A stretch of 7,604 nucleotides of DNA. It comes from Chloroflexota bacterium (lineage in GTDB: Bacteria > Chloroflexota > Limnocylindria > Limnocylindrales > CSP1-4). The stretch spans positions 1-7,604 of the forward strand of contig JACQEF010000320.1 in assembly GCA_016200745.1 (NCBI GenBank). The letters are read 5' to 3'. Positions within the stretch are counted from its first letter, which is position 1. Each line of letters starts with the position of its first letter. Below, piece after piece: positions 1 through 4,924 of the stretch. Position numbers and translations under genes: made by a program. A model generated the notes under the pieces. It made no database searches. It was given only the letters and a program-made list of their open reading frames with translations, and was not told the origin of the DNA.

Positions 1-120
1 GATGACATCCGCGCCGAGCTGCTCGCCTGGGAGTGGACGTACAACACGGTCCGTCCCCACCAGGCCCTCGGCTACCTCACACCGGCCGAATACCTGGCCT
101 CCGTCGGGGTCGATGTGTAA
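1..120 (+). CDS. IS3/IS481-type transposase, C-terminal fragment
   Basis: This is the end of a DDE-type transposase (integrase core); the gene begins outside the window. The 39 visible codons end at TAA (118-120). They contain the tail motif of these enzymes: W-x-Y-N-x-V-R-P-H-Q-A-L-G-Y, then L-T-P-A-E-Y-L, at about codons 12-28. In IS3 and IS481 transposases this stretch follows the last catalytic glutamate, which would lie before base 1. Activity therefore cannot be judged here. The family (rve core, C-terminal subdomain) is clear; the choice between IS3 and IS481 is not. Confidence 0.85.
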   Translation, partial: DDIRAELLAWEWTYNTVRPHQALGYLTPAEYLASVGVDV

Positions 121-141
121 CGGACGTGCCGGACCAGTACA
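1..141 (+). mobile_element. Right end of an insertion sequence (partial)
   Basis: The transposase tail stops at base 120. A stretch that could be the right terminal inverted repeat follows directly, overlapping the stop codon (about 116-141). Read on the minus strand it begins TGTACTGGTCCGGCACG, and such elements often have ends starting with TG. The matching left end lies outside the window, so the exact border (placed here at 141) is inference. No target-site duplication can be checked. Confidence 0.4.
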
Positions 142-197
142 GGCCATTGACTCGCCCGTCGGTGTTGCCGATCCTTGGGCGATGAAACGAGCCAGCG

Positions 198-413
198 GTG
201 ACTGACAACTCCGGCGGCTTCGAGAGGAACACCTACTCGGGCATGAGCGGGCTGGCCGACAGCAAGGCGTCCGACATCGAGCGACAGGCGCGAGAGGCAC
301 GCGGTCCGGTCGCGGGGCGCTGGCCGAGCGGTCGCACGATCGTCCGCGTGGTCGGGCTGACGATCGGTGCGGTCGTCATCCTGGCCTGGGTGCTGACCGC
401 GATCAACACCTGA
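198..413 (+). CDS. Small single-pass membrane protein, unknown function
   Basis: This 71-aa protein is not recognised as any family. It has a polar, charged N-terminal part (residues 1-45, rich in Ser, Arg, Glu and Gly) and one hydrophobic segment at about residues 48-68, followed by only a few residues. It therefore looks tail-anchored, with its bulk probably in the cytoplasm. The GTG at 198 gives the longest form, but no clear Shine-Dalgarno site precedes it. An in-frame ATG at 243 would give 56 aa and has a purine-rich GAGAGGA upstream, somewhat too far away. The stop at 413 is 9 bases before the next plus-strand gene, so the two may be co-transcribed. Confidence 0.5.
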   Translation: MTDNSGGFERNTYSGMSGLADSKASDIERQAREARGPVAGRWPSGRTIVRVVGLTIGAVVILAWVLTAINT

Positions 414-422
414 CCGTCGCAC

Positions 423-1469
423 GTGACGAAGTCGCAACTGGTGCTCGGGCGGGCCGCGATCCTCGCGCATCGGCGTGCGATCGGCTCGCTCGACGAGCGG
501 CTGCCCGCCGGAGGGGCCTCGCTCCGCCGTGCCGCATGGGCCGGGCTCCAGGACAGCATGCCGCGTGCGGCGCTGCTCTCGATCCACGCCCGCGTCGACG
601 GGACGACGCCCACGGCCTGGGAAGACCCCGCGCTGGTACAGGTGTGGGGCCCGCGCTACAGCGCCTACGTCGTCGCCGCGGCCGACCTGGCCGTGTTCAC
701 GCTCGGGCGTCTGCCGGATCAGCCGAAGGCTCGTCGCGTTGCCGAGGACATGGCAGCACGCCTCGACGCGTTCCTTGCCGGACAAGCGCTGCGCCATGAC
801 GAGGCGGGCGTCGGCGCGGGCGTACGGCACGCGAACGCGCTCCGCTACGGGGCGCCGACCGGGCGAATCCTCATCCGCTGGGACGGCGCCCGTCAGCCGA
901 CGATCTGGACCATGCCGCCGCCCTCGGTCGATGTTGACGACGCACGTCGTGAGCTCGCGCGCCGGTACCTGCACGTGTTCGGGCCGGCGACCGCGGACGG
1001 GTTCGCCGCGTGGGCCGGCGTGTCGCGGGCGCTCGCACGCGACATGTTCGCGGCCCTCGGGCCGTCGCTCGTGCCCGTTCGGACCCCCATCGGCGACGGC
1101 TGGATCCTTGCCGGGGACGAGGCGTCGTTCCGGGCGCCGGCACCCCCGACCGCGGCGGCCCGTCTCCTCCCGAGCGGCGACGCGTACTTCCTCCTCCATG
1201 GCGCCGATCGCGAGCTGCTCGTCCGGGATCCGGGGTGGCGGGCGTTGCTCTGGACGTCGCGCGTCTGGCCCGGCGCGGTGCTGGTGGAGGGCGAGATCGT
1301 GGGCACATGGCGGCGGACGCAGGCGCTCGTGACGGTCGCGCCGTGGCGGGCGCTCACGGCGACGCAACGACAGGCGATCGAGATGGAGGCGGCGTCGATG
1401 CCGCTGCCCGGGCTGAACGGACCCATGGAGGTCCGCTGGGCGGCCGAGCCGGGCGCCCGTTCACGATGA
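423..1469 (+). CDS. Winged-helix DNA-binding domain protein (PF06224 / YcaQ-like superfamily)
   Basis: The 348-aa product matches the winged-helix family that includes the DNA glycosylases AlkZ and YcaQ. Hallmarks are GLQDSMPRAALLSIHAR (41-57), WGPRYSAYVV (75-84), RRYLHVFGPATADGFAAWAG (180-199) and a C-terminal LVEGEIVGTWRR (287-298). The length is close to the family norm. In AlkZ and YcaQ, catalysis uses a Q-x-Q motif. Here the aligned residues appear to be Q43-D44-S45, so the second glutamine is missing and glycosylase activity is doubtful. A role in DNA binding or repair is inference. The start is a GTG with no obvious ribosome-binding site, 9 bases after the small membrane protein gene, which suggests coupling. 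The next gene converges from the other strand. Confidence 0.85.
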   Translation: MTKSQLVLGRAAILAHRRAIGSLDERLPAGGASLRRAAWAGLQDSMPRAALLSIHARVDGTTPTAWEDPALVQVWGPRYSAYVVAAADLAVFTLGRLPDQPKARRVAEDMAARLDAFLAGQALRHDEAGVGAGVRHANALRYGAPTGRILIRWDGARQPTIWTMPPPSVDVDDARRELARRYLHVFGPATADGFAAWAGVSRALARDMFAALGPSLVPVRTPIGDGWILAGDEASFRAPAPPTAAARLLPSGDAYFLLHGADRELLVRDPGWRALLWTSRVWPGAVLVEGEIVGTWRRTQALVTVAPWRALTATQRQAIEMEAASMPLPGLNGPMEVRWAAEPGARSR

Positions 1470-1533
1470 ACCTCGACGGCGGCGACGCGTTCCCGCCGAT
1501 TCCTCAGCCCCGGGCCGGACGAGGCGGCTTGCG
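1470..1533. other. Convergent intergenic gap with a weak dyad
   Basis: This 64-base gap separates two convergent genes. It contains a 6-bp inverted repeat, CGGCGG (1477-1482) and CCGCCG (1493-1498), with a 10-base loop and no T-run. A bidirectional terminator is expected between convergent genes, but this hairpin is too weak in GC-rich DNA to call with confidence. Confidence 0.25.
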
Positions 1534-2013
1534 TCAGTCGGCCGCCTGCGCCGCCACGGTCAGGAGCGCGGCCAGGGCGCCGAGCCCGGTCACCCCGTCG
1601 GCGGCCAGCGCGACGAGGCCGAGTCCCGGTCCGCCATCATCCTGGTCGTCCGGATCCGGGGCGCGCCGGATCAGCCAGTCGACGAGCCCGGCCAGGACGA
1701 CGAGGCCGATGACGAGCACGTGCTTGATCGTGATCAGCTTCGTCCAGGTCGAGGCGAAAAGGTTGCCGAGGCCCTGATAGTGCGGGTCGACCACGAGCAG
1801 GTAGCTCCCGGTGACCGTGAACAGGATCAGCGAGAGCACGATCAGCGGAAGCGCCTGCCGTTCGATGGCCTGGAGGGCGGCAACGCGCCCCCGGCGGTCG
1901 AGCGAGCGCTCCAGCGCGGGCAGGATGATCCGCCCGAGCACGCCGTAGTAGCCCCAAGCGATCACGAAAGCGAGCGTATGCAGCCAGGTGGCACCCACCT
2001 GCGGAACGTCCAT
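1534..2013 (-). CDS. CopD-like four-helix integral membrane protein
   Basis: The 159-aa product has four hydrophobic segments at about residues 9-31, 54-75, 95-117 and 131-155. Its pattern resembles the CopD/DUF2269-like membrane superfamily: W-L-H near the N-terminus (H12), a V-D-P-H-Y turn after helix 2 (H78), and T-I-K-H-V-L opening helix 3 (H98). CopD proteins are linked to copper uptake or resistance; the role here is inference. The loop between helices 3 and 4 (117-130) is highly acidic. The frame stays open upstream to 2304, but the ATG at 2011-2013 is chosen because GGAGAGGA lies 5 bases before it and the residues before it are Arg/Pro/Gly-rich with no hydrophobic pattern. It stands alone, converging on the winged-helix gene and diverging from the corrinoid operon. 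Confidence 0.75.
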   Translation of the reverse strand: MDVPQVGATWLHTLAFVIAWGYYGVLGRIILPALERSLDRRGRVAALQAIERQALPLIVLSLILFTVTGSYLLVVDPHYQGLGNLFASTWTKLITIKHVLVIGLVVLAGLVDWLIRRAPDPDDQDDGGPGLGLVALAADGVTGLGALAALLTVAAQAAD

Positions 2014-2018
2014 GTTGG

Positions 2019-2026
2019 TCCTCTCC
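2019..2026 (-). promoter_or_regulatory. Shine-Dalgarno site that sets the CopD-like start
   Basis: On the minus strand GGAGAGGA lies 5 bases before the ATG at 2013. It is the best ribosome-binding site in the window after the one before 3002, and it favours this start over the upstream in-frame ATG at 2034. Confidence 0.7.
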
Positions 2027-2189
2027 ACCGGCATCACGAGGGGTCGGTCTCGACCGGCGGGGACGCGCCGGGGCTCGGGGTCGATCCTGCCATGCCCACG
2101 AGACCGCCCGACAGGGCCGAAGGTCGCACTCGCTGTGAGCGCGCGGCGCGGCGCGGATCCAGCCGGCGCGTGACGGACCGACCGTCGGC

Positions 2190-2207
2190 TAGGGTCGTTT
2201 GTCCCTA
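2190..2207. repeat. Inverted repeat TAGGG-N8-CCCTA, possible operator
   Basis: A 5-bp perfect dyad with an 8-base AT-richer spacer (TCGTTTGT) lies 115 bases before the corrinoid gene and 176 bases before the CopD-like gene. On the minus strand it reads TAGGGACAAACGACCCTA, the shape of a dimeric-regulator binding site. No regulator can be named from this, and a chance dyad is possible. Confidence 0.3.
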
Positions 2208-2321
2208 CGTCGAGTTGCCCGTGCCCGGTCATACTCCGGTCCATGGCCTGCGCCGCGATCACCTCCACGCACCCCGGAGTCCGCACCCCGATGCCGATGA
2301 GCACCGTTCGAGCCGAGGCCC

Positions 2322-2798
2322 ATGAGCGCCATTGACCTGACCGCGCTCAGCGAGGCCATCGAGGCCGGCGACCGGGACGGTGCCGTCGCGTTGACGGTGG
2401 ACGCGATCGCCGAGGGGATCACGCCCCAGGCGATCCTCGACGCGATGACCGACGCCATGGACGCGGTCGGCGAGGACTTCCAGGCCAACCTGATCTTCGT
2501 GCCGGAGATGCTGGTCGCCGCCCGCGCGATGCGCGAATCGATGGCGCTCCTCGAGCCGATCCTGGTCAGGGCCGGGATCAAGCCGGAGGCGCGGGCGATC
2601 CTCGGCACGGTCCGCGGCGATCTCCACGACATCGGCAAGAACCTCGTGGCGATGATGTGGCGCGGTGCGAACATCGAGGTGATCGACCTCGGGACCAACG
2701 TCACGGCGGAGCAGTTCGTCGAGGCCGTCCAGATTCATCGACCGAACCTGGTCGGGCTGTCCGCGCTGCTCACGACGACCATGCCCTCGATGGGCTAG
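2322..2798 (+). CDS. Corrinoid (B12-binding) methyltransferase subunit, ending early at an in-frame TAG
   Basis: This is the first 158 residues of a small cobalamin carrier like MtaC, MtbC and MttC. It has an N-terminal helical cap domain (about 1-85; includes GEDFQANLIFVPEML at 50-64) and then the Rossmann-type B12 domain. The base-off/His-on motif is complete: GDLHDIGKN (99-107), with D100, H102 and G105. It is followed by VIDLGTNVTAEQFVEAV and a LSALLTTTMPSMG strand-loop. Family members usually have a Glu, Lys or Gln where TAG occurs, and about 70 more residues follow. Without them the B12 fold lacks its last strands and helices and its GGAP motif. The ATG at 2322 is the only upstream option, since an in-frame TGA lies at 2298. 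The Shine-Dalgarno site (GAGG, 2315-2318) is poor and close. Confidence 0.85.
   Translation: MSAIDLTALSEAIEAGDRDGAVALTVDAIAEGITPQAILDAMTDAMDAVGEDFQANLIFVPEMLVAARAMRESMALLEPILVRAGIKPEARAILGTVRGDLHDIGKNLVAMMWRGANIEVIDLGTNVTAEQFVEAVQIHRPNLVGLSALLTTTMPSMG
2796..2798 (+). other. In-frame amber codon inside the corrinoid protein gene
   Basis: The TAG interrupts an otherwise continuous frame of 227 codons from 2322 to the TGA at 3003-3005. Codons on both sides match the family (TTTMPSMG before, IVAAL after). GAG, AAG or CAG would each become TAG by one base change. Possible causes are a nonsense mutation, a read or assembly error, re-initiation at GTG 2802, or readthrough. The sequence alone cannot decide. 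Confidence 0.9.
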
Positions 2799-2801
2799 AT
2801 C

Positions 2802-3005
2802 GTGGCGGCGCTCCGCCGGAGCGACCTGGGCGGCGCCCGGATCATCGTGGGGGGCGCGCCGATCAACGCGGAGTTCGCGGAGCGGATCGGCGCCGACGCG
2901 TATGCCGGCGACGCCGGTGCGGCGGTGGTGGTGGCGCGAGCGTTGCTCGGCCTGGATGTCGCCGGTGCCCCGGCCGAGTTCGCGATCGGGGGAGCGGCGT
3001 CGTGA
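2802..3005 (+). pseudogene. C-terminal part of the same corrinoid protein, downstream of the TAG
   Basis: In the same frame as the part before the TAG, these 67 codons encode the rest of the B12-binding domain. They include RIIVGGAPINAEFAERIGA (the conserved GGAP loop near the corrin nucleotide tail), DAYAGDAGAAVVVARALLG and a short tail. Read through the TAG, the whole protein would be 227 residues, a normal family length. The GTG at 2802, one codon after the TAG, could allow re-initiation and a two-piece protein, though no separate Shine-Dalgarno site stands out. The stop (TGA, 3003-3005) overlaps the methyltransferase GTG, so the frame was evidently meant to be translated to this point. 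Nothing in it looks decayed apart from the one TAG. Confidence 0.75.
2988..2994 (+). promoter_or_regulatory. Shine-Dalgarno site for the UroD-like methyltransferase
   Basis: GGGGGAG lies 7 bases before the GTG at 3002, inside the end of the corrinoid gene. Together with the GTGA overlap it fixes the start and could also allow some independent initiation if the upstream frame is not translated. Confidence 0.65.
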
Positions 3006-4165
3006 CGCTGTCGAGTCGCGAACGGGTCCTGGCCGCGATCAACCACGAGGAACCCGACCGGGTCCCGATCGTGATCGGGGCCAGCAACGCGACGGGGATG
3101 AAGCTCGCGCCGTACCGCGGCCTCAAGCGCCTCCTGGGTCTCGAGGGCGAGGACCGCTACATCTACGACTGGCCGGAGCTCGGCACGGTTCTCCCGGACG
3201 AGGCGGTGCTCGAACGGCTTCACTCGGACGTTCGGGGCGTGTTCGATGCCTTTCCGGCCGAGACCATCGCCCGCAACCGGGCCAGACCGCCGCACAGCCC
3301 GTTCATCGATGACTGGGGGAGCGGCCAGGTCGAGATCGAGGATGGCACCTGGTATCCGGCCGTTCACCCGATGGCCGACGCCACGACGATCGACGCCATC
3401 GAGCGCTATTCGTGGCCCGACATGGACGATCCCACCCGGGTCGCGCACGTTCGCGCGGCGGCGGCCGCGCTGGCCTCGGATGGGCGTCACGGGATCCTCG
3501 CCACGCCGTGGCTGCTCTTCCCGTTCGAGCGGGCCTTCGCCATGCAGGGCCTCGAGCAGTTCCTGATGAACCTCGCGGTCGAGCCGGACTTCGCGGAGGC
3601 GCTCCTCCGCAGGATCGCCGGGCAGTGCAAGGTCCTGATGGGCCACTTCCTCGACGAGCTCGGCGAGAACGTCGACATCGTCAAGATCGGTGACGACCTC
3701 GGTACCGAGCAGAGCCTGCTCATGTCCCCGTCCATGTACCGCCGGATCCTCAAGCCGATCCACGCCGACTACATCGCGTTCATCAAGCAGCGCACCCGGG
3801 CCAAGGTGTTCTTCCACACCGACGGCGACGTGTTCGACCTGCTCGACGACTTCGTGGAGATCGGCGTCGACATCCTCAACCCGGTCCAGTCGGGGTCGGG
3901 CAAGCTCGGCAACCTAGCCGAGGTGAAGCGGCGCTACGGCACCAACCTCGCGTTCTGCGGGGCGATCGACACGCAGCACGTCCTGCCGACCGGCACGCCC
4001 GACGAGGTCCGCGCCGAGGTCCGGCGGGCGATCGCGACCCTCGGGCCGGGCGGCGGCTACCTCCTGGCGGCCGTCCACACGATCATGAACGAGGTGCCGC
4101 CGGAGAACGTCCTGGCGATGGCCGACGCCGCGGTCGAATTCGGGTCGTATCCGATCCGTGGCTGA
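3002..4165 (+). CDS. UroD-family corrinoid methyltransferase
   Basis: The 387-aa product belongs to the uroporphyrinogen decarboxylase-like family (PF01208), in the branch that transfers methyl groups to or from corrinoid proteins (MtaA, MtbA, CmuA and O-demethylase relatives). It opens with the typical SSRERVLAAINHEEPDRVPI (4-23). Later come FFHTDGDVFDLLDDFVEIGVDILNPVQ (270-296), CGAIDTQHVLPTGTPDEVR (319-337) and GPGGGYLLAAVHTI...VPPENVLAM (348-373). MtaA/MtbA bind zinc through His-x-Cys and a later Cys. Here the equivalents seem to be H272-T-D274 and H359 or C319, so the metal site differs. Its adjacency to a corrinoid protein supports methyl transfer rather than haem synthesis. The GTG overlaps the upstream TGA (GTGA). 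The methyl donor or acceptor is unknown; a methylated amine, an aryl methyl ether and another methyl compound are all possible. Confidence 0.88.
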   Translation: MTLSSRERVLAAINHEEPDRVPIVIGASNATGMKLAPYRGLKRLLGLEGEDRYIYDWPELGTVLPDEAVLERLHSDVRGVFDAFPAETIARNRARPPHSPFIDDWGSGQVEIEDGTWYPAVHPMADATTIDAIERYSWPDMDDPTRVAHVRAAAAALASDGRHGILATPWLLFPFERAFAMQGLEQFLMNLAVEPDFAEALLRRIAGQCKVLMGHFLDELGENVDIVKIGDDLGTEQSLLMSPSMYRRILKPIHADYIAFIKQRTRAKVFFHTDGDVFDLLDDFVEIGVDILNPVQSGSGKLGNLAEVKRRYGTNLAFCGAIDTQHVLPTGTPDEVRAEVRRAIATLGPGGGYLLAAVHTIMNEVPPENVLAMADAAVEFGSYPIRG

Positions 4166-4817
4166 TCCCGGCACGCTCGGCCCGACGCCGCCGCGCCGCG
4201 CGGACGGCTTGCTGCTCCTCGCCGACATCGGCGGCTACACCGCGTTCCTGCGAGCCGTGGCCACCGCCCACGAGGACGATGCGTTCGCCAACGGCGCGAT
4301 CCCCGACGCCTACGCGATGATGTCGAGCCTGCTCGACGGGATCGTGGGCCGCCTCGTCCCGCCGTTCACGCTGGCGAAGCTCGAGGGCGACGCGGTCTTC
4401 GCCTATGCGACCGACGCGTCGAGCCTGCCGGCCGGCACGGGGCTGCGGACCTGCATCGAGGCCTGCTACGCAGGGTTCCGCTCGCGCCTCGAGGCCGCCC
4501 ACGACGTCTGGACCTGTACCTGCGACGCGTGCCTGCGGATCGATTCGCTCGAGCTGAAGTTCATCCTGCACGCGGGCCCGTTCGTCATCCAGGAGATCGC
4601 CGGGCAGGCGGAGCTGGTGGGACCGGACGTGGTCATGGCCCACCGGCTCCTGAAGAACGAGGCCGCGACCGTGGTCGGGCATGGCGCCTACGCGTTGCTG
4701 ACGGCCGCTGCGGTTGAGCGCTTCGGCGTCCCAACCGACGGTGCGAGCCGGCTCGTGGCGCGCTACGAGCATTACCCGCCGATCGACACGTTCCTCTTCC
4801 CGCTTCGGGCGCCCTGA
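4158..4817 (+). CDS. DUF2652 protein with class III nucleotide-cyclase-like fold
   Basis: The 219-aa product opens after a Pro-rich leader with LLLLADIGGYTAFL (18-31), the first strand and metal-binding aspartate (D23) of class III adenylate/guanylate cyclase domains. KLEGDAVFAY (74-83) follows, with the second aspartate (D78). It then has the DUF2652 signatures: a C-T-C-D-A-C cluster (C120, C122, C125), L-E-L-K-F-I-L-H-A-G (131-140), and V-G-P-D-V-V-M-A-H-R-L-L-K-N (154-167). The cyclase asparagine/arginine region is replaced by the HRLLKN pattern, so cyclase activity is not assured. The three cysteines suggest a bound metal or redox sensing (inference). The GTG start overlaps the methyltransferase stop by 8 bases, so translation is probably coupled and this is the last gene of the operon. 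Its job beside a methyltransferase is not known. Confidence 0.8.
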   Translation: MADPGTLGPTPPRRADGLLLLADIGGYTAFLRAVATAHEDDAFANGAIPDAYAMMSSLLDGIVGRLVPPFTLAKLEGDAVFAYATDASSLPAGTGLRTCIEACYAGFRSRLEAAHDVWTCTCDACLRIDSLELKFILHAGPFVIQEIAGQAELVGPDVVMAHRLLKNEAATVVGHGAYALLTAAAVERFGVPTDGASRLVARYEHYPPIDTFLFPLRAP

Positions 4818-4924
4818 CCGCGCACCTGGCCCAACGCGGGGAGCCGACGTGCCGATCGCACCGTTTCGCCCCGTACCTTTGGGCCGTCGCGTCCGGCGCG
4901 GCGGCGGGGCATGGTGATGGGGTC
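4818..4924. other. Intergenic gap before the EAL gene
   Basis: These 107 GC-rich bases hold no recognisable promoter, terminator or riboswitch. Near the end is a 5-residue mini frame, ATG at 4911 to TGA at 4926-4928, whose stop overlaps the GTG start of the EAL gene as GTGA. It is preceded by a G-rich GGCGGGGC. A coupling leader is possible, but chance is as likely. Confidence 0.3.

Larger units (their letters stand above)
2014..2321. other. Divergent intergenic region, no gene supported
   Basis: These 308 bases lie between the start of the CopD-like gene (minus) and the start of the corrinoid gene (plus), so promoters in both directions are expected. No convincing -35/-10 pair was found. 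Small dyads are present: GGTCG/CGACC (2042-2055), CCGGCG/CGCCGG (2054-2071), the near-palindrome CCGACCGTCGG (2178-2188) and TAGGG-N8-CCCTA (2190-2207). I saw no B12-box (GCCACTG-like) of a cobalamin riboswitch before the corrinoid gene. Open frames here have no recognisable protein pattern. Confidence 0.6.

Noticed and set aside
72..1367. A 431-codon minus-strand frame across the left genes
   Set aside because: It is a low-complexity Arg/Pro/Gly product opposite a well-conserved winged-helix gene, typical antisense shadow in high-GC DNA.
2014..2304. N-terminal extension of the CopD-like protein
   Set aside because: The 97 extra residues are Arg/Pro/Gly-rich without hydrophobic pattern, and a strong Shine-Dalgarno site sits directly before the ATG at 2013.
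2014..2321. Cobalamin riboswitch upstream of the corrinoid gene
   Set aside because: No B12-box-like GCCACTG or a convincing long-range fold could be found by eye.
2796..2798. TAG as a programmed pyrrolysine codon
   Set aside because: Not accepted as the main reading: pyrrolysine is known in the MtmB/MtbB/MttB methyltransferases, not in the corrinoid subunit; no pyl gene is in the window; and TAG also ends the EAL gene. It is kept as a testable alternative.
2657..3001. 5' extension of the methyltransferase frame upstream of 3002
   Set aside because: The extension overlaps the corrinoid gene in another frame and reads as Arg/Gly-rich shadow. The family N-terminus, the Shine-Dalgarno site and the GTGA overlap all point to 3002.
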